From NCBI GenBank assembly GCA_963726105.1, contig CAVSBJ010000026.1, positions 496,001 through 560,000 of the forward strand: 64,000 nt of DNA. Direction: 5' to 3'. Shown in pieces: positions 35,593 through 45,147 of this stretch. Below the pieces are notes generated by a model. That model made no database searches, had not been told where the DNA came from, and saw only the letters and a list, made by a program, of their open reading frames with translations. The position numbers were made by a program, and so were the translations under genes. This DNA comes from Roseiarcus sp963726105 (GTDB lineage: Bacteria > Pseudomonadota > Alphaproteobacteria > Rhizobiales > Beijerinckiaceae). Each line of letters opens with the position of its first letter. Position 1 is the stretch's first letter.

Positions 35593-36444
35593 TTGAAGAC
35601 CGGATGCTTCCACCCTGGGGACCTCGACCTGCGCGAATTCCGCGCCGAACCGGGTTCCGTGCCGGGCCGGCAAAGGGTTTGGCGAGAATCCGCTTTCCTG
35701 ATCCTCATCTTCTGGGCTTGGTTGCTAGCGATCGACGCTCCCGCCCAGGCCGATCCGATGGCTCTGTGGCGGATTGTCCATGGCGCATGCGTTCCTCACT
35801 TCGAAGCAGGCTTGGGCCCGGAGCCTTGCGAGCGCGTTGATCTTGACAGCGGCGTCGACCAGGGCGTGGCGATTCTCAAAGACCGGGTCGGCGTCGCCCA
35901 GATGCTTGCCATTCCGACGCGGCGCATCACAGGCATCGAAGATCCACAAATGCTGGCGCCTAGCGCGCCGCCGGTGTTTGCTGTCGCTTGGAATGCAAAG
36001 GCATTGGTCGAGGCGCGTCTTGGGCGCGCGCTGCCGCGGGAAGCCGTTGGACTGGCGATCAACTCGAAATGGACACGCAGTCAGGAGCAATTGCATGTCC
36101 ACGTCGATTGCATGGCCATTTCGGTCGTGAAGCCCTTGGCCGAATACGCTTCCGCACTCGACGGCGTCTGGCGAGCGATGACGGTCCCGCTCCACGGTCG
36201 AATCTATTTCGCGCGACGGGTGGAGTCGGCTGAACTTGTCGACGTCGCGCCGCTCAAGCTTCTCGCAGATGGGGTCGAGGGCGCTCGCGCTGATATGGGC
36301 GCCTATAGCCTTGCGGCGGTGGGCGCAACCTTCGACGGGAAGCCCGGCTTCATTCTGCTGGCCGACCAGTTTTCTTTGGAAGGCGGGGGTCATGCCGAGG
36401 ACCTTGAGGATCACGATTGTGCGATTGCTCGCTCGACGCCGTGA
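35593..36444 (+). CDS. cdh: Probable CDP-diacylglycerol pyrophosphatase (Cdh family)
   Basis: 283 residues with one N-terminal membrane segment (ESAFLILIFWAWLLAI) that may be an uncleaved anchor, then a domain starting LWRIVHGACVPHFEAGLGPEPC. The HIT-like active-site block is QLHVHVDCMAI, with LAINSKWTRSQEQ just before, characteristic of Cdh enzymes that hydrolyse CDP-diacylglycerol to phosphatidate and CMP on the periplasmic side. The start at 35593 is tentative; an N-terminal stretch of about 30 residues precedes the membrane segment. Family assignment is by motif memory, so the symbol is provisional. Confidence 0.75.
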   Translation: MKTGCFHPGDLDLREFRAEPGSVPGRQRVWRESAFLILIFWAWLLAIDAPAQADPMALWRIVHGACVPHFEAGLGPEPCERVDLDSGVDQGVAILKDRVGVAQMLAIPTRRITGIEDPQMLAPSAPPVFAVAWNAKALVEARLGRALPREAVGLAINSKWTRSQEQLHVHVDCMAISVVKPLAEYASALDGVWRAMTVPLHGRIYFARRVESAELVDVAPLKLLADGVEGARADMGAYSLAAVGATFDGKPGFILLADQFSLEGGGHAEDLEDHDCAIARSTP

Positions 36445-36582
36445 TTGATCTGGACCCCTTGCGGGCCAGGGACACACTCAAAGATGCGTATTCCGCGGCT
36501 GCGTGAATTGATCTAGGCTGTCCCGGGACTTCGGGTCGTTTGCTTTGAGCGGCGGACGAGTGGGCTGAGGAGGGGCGGGCAA

Positions 36583-37119
36583 ATGTGGATTTTATTCACG
36601 CGCTTTCTCGCGCTTGTGTTTCTCTTAGCGGCGCCGACGTACGCCTGGGCTCATGTTGAGATCCATGTCGATCTCGCGTCGCAGACAATGACCGTCCATT
36701 CGGGCTCCGGCGAGACCTACGTTTGGCCGATATCCTCCGGCAAAGCCGGTCATGCGACGCCGAACGGCGTCTTCCGACCAAGGGCGATGTACGCCATGGT
36801 CCATTCCGCCAAATACAACAACGCCCCGATGCCGCACTCCATCTTCTTCTATGGCCAATACGCGATCCACGGCACGAATGCGGTCGGTAATCTCGGAAGG
36901 CCGGCGTCGCACGGCTGCGTACGCATCTCGCCGGCCAATGCTGCGGTGCTGTTCGCCATGGTGCAGAAGCAGGGGGCGGAGATCCGCATCGTCGGATCGC
37001 CCTTCAGCGATATCGCCCGCAGCGAACGTCGGACCGGATCGGCGCTTGGGTATGCGCCGATCCACATCCACCACACGAGGACGCTCAAAGAATGGGCGCG
37101 CAATCCTCTCGCACTGTGA
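36583..37119 (+). CDS. L,D-transpeptidase (YkuD domain)
   Basis: 178 residues: signal peptide (MWILFTRFLALVFLLAAPTYAWA), then a YkuD catalytic domain starting VEIHVDLASQTMTV. The active site HGTNAVGNLGRPASHGCVRIS contains the catalytic His, and the SHGCVR cysteine is the nucleophile. Such enzymes form 3-3 cross-links or attach proteins to periplasmic peptidoglycan. There is no LysM or extra anchoring domain. It is separate from its neighbours by about 130 bp on each side. Confidence 0.88.
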   Translation: MWILFTRFLALVFLLAAPTYAWAHVEIHVDLASQTMTVHSGSGETYVWPISSGKAGHATPNGVFRPRAMYAMVHSAKYNNAPMPHSIFFYGQYAIHGTNAVGNLGRPASHGCVRISPANAAVLFAMVQKQGAEIRIVGSPFSDIARSERRTGSALGYAPIHIHHTRTLKEWARNPLAL

Positions 37120-37262
37120 GGGAACGCGCGAGCGGCTTACGGACCAATTAATAACATGTAATCCGCGCCGAAATCGTGCGCCTGGGGTCGCATTTTCGTT
37201 CCGTTTAGGATATCAGGCCACCCTGGATTCGAACTGGCGGGAGCCGGTTGAGGAGGCGATTG

Positions 37263-38132
37263 GTGCAAAGACGTCAATTTATCGCCGGGGCCGCCGGGCT
37301 GATTGCAGGCTCGTTCGCGCCAAGGTTGGCGATGGCGGACGTGCCCACGCCCTTTGCTTTCGACATGGCGCCTCCAATGGACAATCGCGAGAAGTTCATC
37401 GCGTGGGGCGTGGCGCAACGCGGAGAAGACCCGAAATTTCTCGGGGAGCGATTTGATCGTTTCGGCGCCATGGTTCGCAACGAGGATCTTGCGAATGACC
37501 GCAATAAACACGCCTTCCTTTTGACCCCGCGCGAGAAATTTGTGTTGAAGCAGAATCTCGCCCGCGCTTATGACCACGCCTTTCTCGACATCGGCTACGG
37601 CGTCACGATTTCCGGTCCCCATATCGTTGGCCGGATGACGTCGAACATCGATCCCAAGCAGGGGGAAAAGGTGCTGGAGATCGGCACCGGCTCGGGCTAC
37701 CAGTCAGCCTACCTCTCGCATCTGACCGACCAGGTTCACACGGTCGAGATCATCAAGCCGCTCGCTGATCGGACGCGGTCGATCTATGACCAACTCATCA
37801 AGGACGGTTACACCGAGTTTGAGGCAATCAAGAGCAAGGCTGCTGACGGCTATTATGGTTGGGAAGAGGCGGCGCCGTTCGACAAGATCATCGTAACCTG
37901 CGGCATCGATCACGTTCCTCCCCCGCTGCTGCAGCAACTGAAGCCCGGCGGAATTATGGTCATTCCGGTCGGGCCGCCCGGCGCTCAACGTGTTTTGAAA
38001 GTCGTTAAGAACCAGGCCTCCGACGGACAGATGACCGTCGCCCGATCCGACATCTACGGCGGCCGGATCGTTCCATTCGTTCCGTTTACCAAGCTTGAAG
38101 GCGAGCAGATCGTCGGCACGCACAACAACTAG
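37263..38132 (+). CDS. Exported protein-L-isoaspartate-type methyltransferase
   Basis: 289 residues starting VQRRQFIAGAAGLIAG, a twin-arginine leader, so a usually cytosolic enzyme is predicted to be exported. The SAM-binding core is KVLEIGTGSGYQSAYLSHL (motif I) followed by VHTVEIIKPLADR and FDKIIVTCGIDHVPPPLLQQL, as in PIMT, which repairs isoaspartyl residues. GTG 37263 is chosen over TTG 37248 because AGGAGG lies 6 bp before it. A periplasmic PIMT-like enzyme would lack its cofactor unless SAM is supplied, so a different role or an inactive binding fold should be considered. Confidence 0.75.
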   Translation: MQRRQFIAGAAGLIAGSFAPRLAMADVPTPFAFDMAPPMDNREKFIAWGVAQRGEDPKFLGERFDRFGAMVRNEDLANDRNKHAFLLTPREKFVLKQNLARAYDHAFLDIGYGVTISGPHIVGRMTSNIDPKQGEKVLEIGTGSGYQSAYLSHLTDQVHTVEIIKPLADRTRSIYDQLIKDGYTEFEAIKSKAADGYYGWEEAAPFDKIIVTCGIDHVPPPLLQQLKPGGIMVIPVGPPGAQRVLKVVKNQASDGQMTVARSDIYGGRIVPFVPFTKLEGEQIVGTHNN

Positions 38133-38228
38133 CGCCCCGGTTCCTGTCAGAATCGGGTTGGTCGCGGGGGCGCCCTCAAGCTAAGGGCTTAGCCAGTCAC
38201 TTCTGACCGGTTACTGCTCCGAGACGCA

Positions 38229-40937
38229 ATGAACGAAGCCAGCAAAGTTTCGATCGCCGACATCCTCGACGCGCAGACCGGGCCGGACTCGGAGCTCGGA
38301 TCAGGCTCGCGTCTCGCGCTTTATTTCGCCGTCGGCCTCGCCGCCGGCTCCGTCATCGCCTTGCAGATCGACGTCATGCGCGTCTTTTCTGTCGGCAGCT
38401 GGGCGCATTTCGGCTCGCTCGTGGTGAGCCTCGCGATGCTGGGCTTCGGTTTGGCGAGTGCGGTGATGACCGTCGCCAAGGACTGGTTCGCTCGCAATTG
38501 GCGCGGGTCCGCGACCGTTTCGCTGGCTCTGTTCGGACCGCTCGCGGTCGGCGCCAATCTTTATGTGCAGCATCTCGGCTTCAACGCGATTTTCCTGATC
38601 TCCGACCCGGCGCAGAAGTGGAAGCTGCTAGCGATTTTCCTCGCGGAGCTAACGCCGTTCCTGGCAGGGGCGTTTTTCCTGGGATGCGTCTTTCTCAGAA
38701 GCAACCGCATTTTCGGCCGCGTCTACTTCGCCGACCTCGCCGGGGCTGGACTGTGCGGTCTCGTGTTCCTTTTGGCGATGTACGTGTTCACGCCCGCCAA
38801 TTTGATCGCTGCGCCGCTGGGGCTTTGGTTTGCCGCCTGCTTGGCCTGGGCGTTCGGTCCCGGTGGCCGCTTGAGTCTCATTCCATTTCTGGTTTCCGGC
38901 GCGGTCGCCTTTGGCGGCCATTTCGTGCTGCCGCAGACGCTCGGCCTGAAGACGCTCGCGACTAACGATTACAAGGGCGTGGCGTACGCGCGCAAATTCC
39001 CGGACGCGAAAAAGGTTTACGAGAGCGCCTCGCCGTTCGGCTTTCTCGAGGCATACTCGAGCTCGTATCTGCATTTTGCGCCTGGCCTGTCCGATAACGC
39101 CGGCTTCAATCTGCCAACGATGCCGGCCAACGCCTACCTCGGCCTCTACATCGACGGTGATGGCCCGATCGGCGTCATGCGCGATCTGACGGACAAGGAG
39201 ACCGCGTACTTCCACTACCTGCCGATGGTCTACCCTTACGTCATCAAGTCCGACTCGAAGACCTTTATCGTCCAGTTCGGTGGAGGCATCTCGACCGAGG
39301 TCGCGTTGCACTCCGGCGCCAAGGACGTGACGGTCGCGGAAGGCAATCGCGCGGTACTTCAGGCGTTTCATGCCGATGTGATCCGCAAGTTCACCGGTGA
39401 CATTTTGTCCAAGGTTCGCGTCATCGATTATGAAGGCCGCCACTTCCTTGCCCATACCAACGAGCGCTTCGACGTCATTGACCTCAGTCTCGCGGATTCG
39501 GTCGGCCTCTCGAATCCTGGCGGCTTCGCCATTATGGAGAAATTCTCATACACCAAGGAGGCAATGGAAACCTACATGCGCGCGCTCGCGCCAGGCGGCG
39601 TGCTGTCGGTCACCCTATGGAACAAGGAAGAGCCGCCGAAGTCGGTGTTGAAGCTCTACGCGACGATGGCGGCGGCGGCGCGCGAAGTCGACCCCGCCCA
39701 TCTGGCCAATTCTTTTTTTGTCGCCTCGTCTTACCTGTCGACGGCGACGGTTCTCTACAAGAACGGCGGGTTCACGCCGGACGAGATCGAGAAGCTGCGG
39801 GCCCACACCCGCTCCATGTCTTTTGACGAAATCTACTCGCCGGGCCTTTTTTATGATCCGTCGCAAACCGACAGCACGCTTGCCGGCTATGTCGAACAGA
39901 TTTTCGCGGGGGCCGCCGGCGGCCCGCCCGCCGCACAGCCGGCGGAATCCACTGGGACAGCCGCAGGCAGCGAAGTAGACGCCGATCCTAGCAAGGGCGA
40001 CGACACCCCGCCTTCGGGCAAGGCCGATGACGGCGTTCTGCCGGCGACAGTGATGGGCCGGCTCGCCTGGCACGCGCTCATCTCCGGGCAATGGCCCGAG
40101 ATTGCGGATCGCTACGTGTTCAACACGCGGGCGCTCACCAACGACTCCCCGTATTTCGCCGCCTACGTCAAGACTGCTGATTTGCCTCGCGTGCTCGACA
40201 GACTCGAACTGCTACAGGATGAGTGGGGTTATCTCCTGATTTGGGCGACGCTTGGCGTGGCTTGCCTGACAGCGACCGTACTGCTCGCCATACCGCTGAT
40301 TTGGGGCTGGCGCGCCGTTTTCTCACGCTCGCCGGGCAAAGCGCTGACCGTGCTCTACTTCGCTTGTCTCGGCGCAGGCTATATCATGGTCGAGGTCGGC
40401 CTCATCGCCCATTTCGTCATGGCGCTTGGAAATCCGACCATCTCGGCCTCGGTGCTGATCACCGGCATGCTGGTGTTTTCGGGTCTCGGCGCCCTCGCCT
40501 CTGAACGCGCGTTGCCCCACCTGCGGATTGTCATGCCGGCTCTGTTCGTCGCGGTTGGGATCATTTTGATTCTCTACGGATTGTGTCTCGGTCGCGTGCT
40601 GGACTCGATCGGCGCGATTGCCTATCCGGCCCGCCTCGTCATTTGCTTCGTTTTGATAGCCCCGCCCGCCTTCTTAATGGGGTTCCCGATGCCGGTTGCG
40701 ATGACGACCCTCGGACGCCTCGGCAAAGATCACATGTTCGTCTGGGCATGGGGCATCAACGGCTGCTTTTCGGTCATCGGAGCCGCCGCGGCGCCTGTCA
40801 TCGCGACCAATTTCGGCCTCGCAGCTGTGATCGAGGTTGCAGGCCTTGCTTATTTGTTGGCGATTCCGGCCTTCTACGGAGTTATCGCTTCGGGCCAAGG
40901 ACGCGCGCCGGGCGAAAGCCAAGCGCGGGCGGCTTGA
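38229..40937 (+). CDS. Large membrane protein with embedded spermidine-synthase-like domain
   Basis: 902 residues. Residues about 25-260 carry around seven or eight membrane helices; residues about 370-530 resemble the spermidine-synthase SAM fold (FIVQFGGGISTEVAL, then VTVAEGNRAVLQAFH); residues about 670-890 carry a second block of about eight helices ending near PVIATNFGLAAVI. The usual catalytic D-x-x-D-P of aminopropyltransferases is changed (VIDLSLADSVGL), so an ordinary polyamine synthesis role is doubtful. An Ala/Pro/Asp-rich linker sits near residue 570. Related proteins are generally annotated as membrane-bound spermidine synthases of unknown function. Confidence 0.7.
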   Translation: MNEASKVSIADILDAQTGPDSELGSGSRLALYFAVGLAAGSVIALQIDVMRVFSVGSWAHFGSLVVSLAMLGFGLASAVMTVAKDWFARNWRGSATVSLALFGPLAVGANLYVQHLGFNAIFLISDPAQKWKLLAIFLAELTPFLAGAFFLGCVFLRSNRIFGRVYFADLAGAGLCGLVFLLAMYVFTPANLIAAPLGLWFAACLAWAFGPGGRLSLIPFLVSGAVAFGGHFVLPQTLGLKTLATNDYKGVAYARKFPDAKKVYESASPFGFLEAYSSSYLHFAPGLSDNAGFNLPTMPANAYLGLYIDGDGPIGVMRDLTDKETAYFHYLPMVYPYVIKSDSKTFIVQFGGGISTEVALHSGAKDVTVAEGNRAVLQAFHADVIRKFTGDILSKVRVIDYEGRHFLAHTNERFDVIDLSLADSVGLSNPGGFAIMEKFSYTKEAMETYMRALAPGGVLSVTLWNKEEPPKSVLKLYATMAAAAREVDPAHLANSFFVASSYLSTATVLYKNGGFTPDEIEKLRAHTRSMSFDEIYSPGLFYDPSQTDSTLAGYVEQIFAGAAGGPPAAQPAESTGTAAGSEVDADPSKGDDTPPSGKADDGVLPATVMGRLAWHALISGQWPEIADRYVFNTRALTNDSPYFAAYVKTADLPRVLDRLELLQDEWGYLLIWATLGVACLTATVLLAIPLIWGWRAVFSRSPGKALTVLYFACLGAGYIMVEVGLIAHFVMALGNPTISASVLITGMLVFSGLGALASERALPHLRIVMPALFVAVGIILILYGLCLGRVLDSIGAIAYPARLVICFVLIAPPAFLMGFPMPVAMTTLGRLGKDHMFVWAWGINGCFSVIGAAAAPVIATNFGLAAVIEVAGLAYLLAIPAFYGVIASGQGRAPGESQARAA

Positions 40938-41547
40938 TTCAATCGCCATGCGCGGTGTTTTGGCGCAGACGACGTCAATCTGACGCTGAGACGACACATA
41001 ACAAATTTGCAACAAATTAGCGACGCCAAGGTCTGTCGTGGTCGCTCACAAAAAATTCATAATTGCCAACCCTTTAATCACCAAGCACGGTCTCGTTCGG
41101 GTCAGCGGTTAATCCGATCGCCCCGATTCGAATGGCGCTACTTTTCTTGAGCGCGGCAATTTGAGGCTGGCGAACTACAACCCGCCCGCGATCTTGTCTC
41201 TTGAATCAAGCCCTTGCATTAAAACCTAGCAAAACTGTTCAATATTTGTCCACTTTTGCCGCCCCGCGGGAGCACATTGTTCCCGGCAGCAAGGTTGCGC
41301 CGTCGGCCGGCTCATGCCATAATCTTAACAACAGCAAGAAATGAGAGAAATTACGACCTCGGCGGCCGTCTATAGGCAGGTAAGCGCAAGTAGACAGTAA
41401 GAACAGAGGCTCAGCGGAAGAGCTCGACACAGGGGCGGTCGCAGCTGGTCTGGGCGAAGAATTGGCGCTAACGTTTTTTGTTGGCCGCTTTCAGGAATAG
41501 ATTGTGTCCAGGGTAAATCCGCAGTGTGGGCTGCGGAGGGAGAGGCA
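40938..41547. other. 610-bp intergenic region upstream of the rhodanese-dnaA pair
   Basis: No gene recognised. It is AT-richer than its surroundings, particularly 40990-41110 and 41210-41260, with a single weak DnaA-box-like TTTGTCCAC at 41245-41253 and GANTC motifs. Likely contains the promoter of the rhodanese-dnaA unit. It is a weaker origin candidate than 45.1-45.7 kb because the boxes are fewer. Confidence 0.45.
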
Positions 41548-41994
41548 ATGTCTTATCAGAAGTTGCTTGGATATGCTGGAGATATTCTCGCGATTGACGC
41601 ATATGCACTGCTCAAGGGCGATTCAACTTCGGTTCTCATCGACGTCCGAACTCAGGCGGAGTGGGCATACGTCGGGACGCCGGACATTCAGGCACTTGGC
41701 AAAACGCCATTGTTCTTGGAATGGCAAAGCTATCCTTCGATGGCGGTCGACGCCAACTTCGCCCCTCGCCTTGAAGCGCTGCTCGCGTCAGAGAGCGTGG
41801 GGCCCGGCGCTTCGCTCGTCTTCTTGTGCCGTTCGGGCGCGCGGTCGCGTCACGCTGCAACCGCAATGACCAGTGCGGGATGGTCGCCTTGTTTCAATGT
41901 GTCGGACGGGTTCGAAGGCCCGCTGGACAACTCGCGCCGAAGAGGGGCGGTGAACGGGTGGAAGGCGGGTGGACTGCCTTGGACTCAGACATAA
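41548..41994 (+). CDS. Rhodanese-domain protein
   Basis: A 148-residue single rhodanese domain. LIDVRTQAEWAYVG is the N-terminal signature and FLCRSGARSRHAATAM holds the active-site loop with catalytic Cys, a six-residue CRSGAR-type loop typical of sulfur transferases. ATG 41548 follows GGAGGGAGAGG. Such proteins carry persulfide sulfur for thiolation or detoxification. About 70 bp before dnaA and possibly co-transcribed, an uncommon pairing that may simply be positional. Confidence 0.87.
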   Translation: MSYQKLLGYAGDILAIDAYALLKGDSTSVLIDVRTQAEWAYVGTPDIQALGKTPLFLEWQSYPSMAVDANFAPRLEALLASESVGPGASLVFLCRSGARSRHAATAMTSAGWSPCFNVSDGFEGPLDNSRRRGAVNGWKAGGLPWTQT

Positions 41995-42065
41995 AGCGTC
42001 GAGCAAATCCCGTTCCACGGCATCGCCGCAACGTCGGCTGTCCACCCAACGCCCGAGATTCGAGT

Positions 42066-43562
42066 ATGGATATGTTCGACCAACCCAATCCGGATCGCTT
42101 TGACCATGTCGGCTCCGGAGTTCCTCCTTTTGGCGAAGCATGGCGACGCTGCTGCGATCGTTTGCGGGCAGAGGTTGGCGATGCTGTCTTCAACAGTTGG
42201 TTTGGGAGCCTCACTCTGGAGTCGGTCGGATCGGGGCAGGCTCGGCTGTCCGTTCCGACGCGCTTTCTCAAGAGTTGGATCGTCACCCACTACGCCGGAC
42301 ATGTGGCGTCGGCGCTCAACGCCGAAGTCGGTCCGGTCGGGCAAATCCTTATTTCCGTGCGCTCGTCGGCGGCGCTCGCGCCATTGACTGGAGGTCCGCT
42401 GCCCGACTGCGCCTCTCCCAAGGGGACGCCTAAGCCGCCGGATCTCTCAGTCGATCGCGCAGGCGGCGATCGCCGCCTGCCGACCCGCCCGCCCGCCGCG
42501 CCTCCGATCGGCGACGCCTTGAGCGGGTCTCCCCTAGATCGGCGGCTGACCTTTGCCACTTTCCAGGTTGGGCGATCGAATGAACTTGCCTTCAACGCGG
42601 TGCAGCGCGTCGCCAACCCCAACCGGGGCAAGACAGCGGCCTTTTGTCCCTTGTATCTGCATTCGGCCGTCGGCCTCGGTAAGACCCATCTTTTGCAGGC
42701 CGTCGCCCATACCGCCGCTCAACAAGGGCGTTCGGTTATCTATTTGACCGCAGAAAAATTCATGTACGGATTCGTCGCCGCGCTTCAGTCTCAGACAGCG
42801 ATCGCCTTCAAGGAGCGGCTGCGTGGGATCGACCTCCTCATCTTTGATGATGCGCAGTTCCTGCAGGGGAAAAACATCCAGGCCGAATTCGGTCATGCGC
42901 TCAATGCCTTGCTCGACGCCGGACGCGAGGTGATCGTAGCCGCCGACCGCCCCCCGAACGATCTGGAATCGCTCGACGAGCGCATACGCTCGCGCCTCAG
43001 CGTCGGCCTTTGCGTCGAGATCGGCGCGCTTGACGAGCCCTTGCGGCTGAAGATTTTAGAGGCGCGGGTCGCCGCGGCGCGCGCGGAGGAGACCCATTTC
43101 GACGTTTCGCCGAACGTTCTCGCCTTTGTCGCGCGCGCCATCCGCTCGAATGGCCGCGATCTGGAAGGCGCGGTCAATCGGCTGCGGGCGCATTATACGC
43201 CGACGGGTCCGGCGCTGACGGTCGAGACGGCTGAGACCGCAATCCGCGACCTCATTCGCACGCATGAACTCAAACGGGTGAAGATCGAGGATATCCAGAA
43301 ACTCGTCGCGAGCCATTACAGCGTCTCGCGCGCCGACATCCTCTCCTCCCGGCGCACCGCCGCCGTGGTCAAGCCGCGCCAAGTGGCGATGTTCCTTGCC
43401 AAGATCCTCACGCTGCGCTCGTTGCCGGAAATTGGCCGACGGTTTGGCGGCCGTGACCATACGACGGTGCTGCATGCGGTGCGCAAGATCGAGGCGCTGT
43501 CGCACACCAATACGATCTTGCGTGAAGAGCTTGAGCTTTTGAAACGGATGCTCCAAGAGTGA
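42066..43562 (+). CDS. dnaA: Chromosomal replication initiator protein DnaA
   Basis: 498 residues from ATG 42066. Domain I (GEAWRRCCDRLRAEVGDAVFNSWF), a Pro-rich domain II linker (about residues 110-160), an AAA+ domain III with a P-loop of VGLGKTHLLQAV (first Gly replaced, reading SAVGLGKT), Walker B LLIFDDAQFLQGK and the arginine-finger box AADRPPNDLESLDERIRSRL, and a domain IV ending LPEIGRRFGGRDHTTVLHAV, the DnaA-box-recognition signature. The EKFMYGFVAALQSQT stretch is typical of Rhizobiales DnaA. It binds DnaA boxes and opens the origin; candidate boxes lie 2 kb downstream. Confidence 0.95.
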   Translation: MDMFDQPNPDRFDHVGSGVPPFGEAWRRCCDRLRAEVGDAVFNSWFGSLTLESVGSGQARLSVPTRFLKSWIVTHYAGHVASALNAEVGPVGQILISVRSSAALAPLTGGPLPDCASPKGTPKPPDLSVDRAGGDRRLPTRPPAAPPIGDALSGSPLDRRLTFATFQVGRSNELAFNAVQRVANPNRGKTAAFCPLYLHSAVGLGKTHLLQAVAHTAAQQGRSVIYLTAEKFMYGFVAALQSQTAIAFKERLRGIDLLIFDDAQFLQGKNIQAEFGHALNALLDAGREVIVAADRPPNDLESLDERIRSRLSVGLCVEIGALDEPLRLKILEARVAAARAEETHFDVSPNVLAFVARAIRSNGRDLEGAVNRLRAHYTPTGPALTVETAETAIRDLIRTHELKRVKIEDIQKLVASHYSVSRADILSSRRTAAVVKPRQVAMFLAKILTLRSLPEIGRRFGGRDHTTVLHAVRKIEALSHTNTILREELELLKRMLQE

Positions 43563-43646
43563 GCAAATCCGGTCTCCCGGCGGCCCCCTGAGGATACCGC
43601 CGACAACGGCGCGTGACGCGCTTTTGCGGGTGGGCTGGGCTCGACA

Positions 43647-43988
43647 ATGATTGTCTACAAGATCGTCGCCACCGAGGAATGGGCCGACGCCGCGGCGGCC
43701 GGCGTTTTCACGGGCGCGGCGATCGATCGCGCCGACGGCTTCATCCATTTCTCGACCGCGGAGCAGGCGCCGGAGACGGCGGCCAAATGGTTCGCCGGCC
43801 GAGACGATTTGACCCTGGCCGCAATTGACGCGGACGCTTTGGGCGACGACCTGCGCTGGGAGCCGTCGCGGGGCGGAGCGCTCTTTCCTCACCTTTACGC
43901 AGGCCTCCCGATGAGCGCCGTCGTCTGGTCGCGTCCCTTGCCCCTCAGCGCGGACGGGCGGCACATCTTTGGGAGCCTTCAGCCATGA
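43647..43988 (+). CDS. DUF952 protein
   Basis: A 113-residue DUF952 domain protein: MIVYKIVATEEWADA at the N terminus, DGFIHFSTAEQAPETAAKWFAG in the middle with the conserved His and Ser, and FPHLYAGLPMSAVVW. The family resembles a small ADP-ribose-handling or regulatory fold, but its function is unknown. Overlaps pyrD by ATGA, an arrangement seen repeatedly in Rhizobiales. Confidence 0.82.
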   Translation: MIVYKIVATEEWADAAAAGVFTGAAIDRADGFIHFSTAEQAPETAAKWFAGRDDLTLAAIDADALGDDLRWEPSRGGALFPHLYAGLPMSAVVWSRPLPLSADGRHIFGSLQP

Positions 43989-45079
43989 GGTTGGCCAAAG
44001 TCGCGGGGCCGGTTCTGAGACGCCTGCCGGCGGAGACGGCCCATCGAGCAGCGATCAACGGCTTGAAGATCGTCCCGCCGGCCCGGGCGCCGTCTTCCGA
44101 TCCGCGCCTCGCCGTCGAGGTCCTCGGGCTGAAGTTCCCCAATCCGCTGGGGCTCGCGGCCGGATTCGACAAGAACGCCGAGGTTCCGGGCGCCATGCTC
44201 AGGCTCGGTTTCGGCTTTGTCGAGGTCGGCACGCTGACGCCGCGGCCGCAAGCCGGCAACGCCCGCCCCCGGCTGTTCCGATTGCGCGAGGATTCCGCGG
44301 TCATCAACCGCTACGGCTTCAACAATGAGGGCTTCGAGCGGGCGCGGGCGCGGCTCGAACGGCGGCCTGCTGGTCTCATCGGGGTCAATCTCGGCGCCAA
44401 CAAGGATGCGGCCGACCGCGTCGCGGATTATGCGCTCGGCGTCCGGACTTTCGCGCCGCTCGCCGACTATCTGACCATCAACGTCTCGTCGCCCAATACG
44501 CCGGGGTTGCGGGATCTGCAGCGGCGCGAAGCGCTCGACGATCTGATCGCGCGGGTCGTCGAAGCCCGCGACGAGACCGAGCCGCGCCGGCCGCTCATGC
44601 TCAAGATCGCGCCCGATCTCGACGCCAGCGGGCTCGAGGACATCGTCGCCACGGCGCTCACGCGTCGCATCGACGGCCTGATCGTCTCGAACACCACGGT
44701 CGCGCGGCCAGCCAGCCTGACCTCCAGGAATCGCAGCGAAAGCGGCGGTTTGTCCGGGCGTCCGCTGTTCGAGCCGTCGACACGGCTCTTGGCCCGCGCC
44801 TTTCTCCTGACCGGCGGGGCGATGCCGCTCATCGGCTGCGGCGGGGTCGAGGATGCCGAGACGGCGCTGGCCAAGATCGAGGCGGGCGCAAACCTGGTGC
44901 AGCTCTACACCGGCCTCGCCCTCAGGGGGCATGGAATCGTCCGGGAGATCCTCGAGGGTCTCGCCCGCGCGGTCGAGTCCCGCAAGCTGAACCGGATCGG
45001 CGAACTGGTCGGCGCCCAGGCGACCGCCTGGGCTTCGCGGGAACGCTCGACGGCCGAAGCAGACGCCTGCGCGACCTAG
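43985..45079 (+). CDS. pyrD: Dihydroorotate dehydrogenase (quinone), class 2
   Basis: 364 residues, a membrane-associated FMN enzyme oxidising dihydroorotate to orotate with quinone, step 4 of pyrimidine synthesis. FPNPLGLAAGFDKNAEVPG, ENRYGFNNEG-type motif (VINRYGFNNEGF), VNVSSPNTPGLRDLQ with the catalytic Ser, and C-terminal LIGCGGVEDAETALAKIEAGANLVQLYTG for FMN binding (motif blocks noted separately). The N-terminal about 40 residues supply the membrane-docking helices of class 2 enzymes. Starts by ATGA overlap with DUF952. Confidence 0.95.
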   Translation: MRLAKVAGPVLRRLPAETAHRAAINGLKIVPPARAPSSDPRLAVEVLGLKFPNPLGLAAGFDKNAEVPGAMLRLGFGFVEVGTLTPRPQAGNARPRLFRLREDSAVINRYGFNNEGFERARARLERRPAGLIGVNLGANKDAADRVADYALGVRTFAPLADYLTINVSSPNTPGLRDLQRREALDDLIARVVEARDETEPRRPLMLKIAPDLDASGLEDIVATALTRRIDGLIVSNTTVARPASLTSRNRSESGGLSGRPLFEPSTRLLARAFLLTGGAMPLIGCGGVEDAETALAKIEAGANLVQLYTGLALRGHGIVREILEGLARAVESRKLNRIGELVGAQATAWASRERSTAEADACAT

Positions 45080-45147
45080 CCCGTTCCCCTCGCGCCAGGG
45101 CAGGACGCATGCAGGCGCAAGTCGACCGGCGTCAGAATCCGTCTGAA

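Noticed and set aside
41240..41255. DnaA-box-like TTTGTCCAC upstream of the rhodanese gene as the origin
   Set aside because: A single weak site in an otherwise ordinary upstream region; the 45 kb stretch has more boxes and the AT-rich element.
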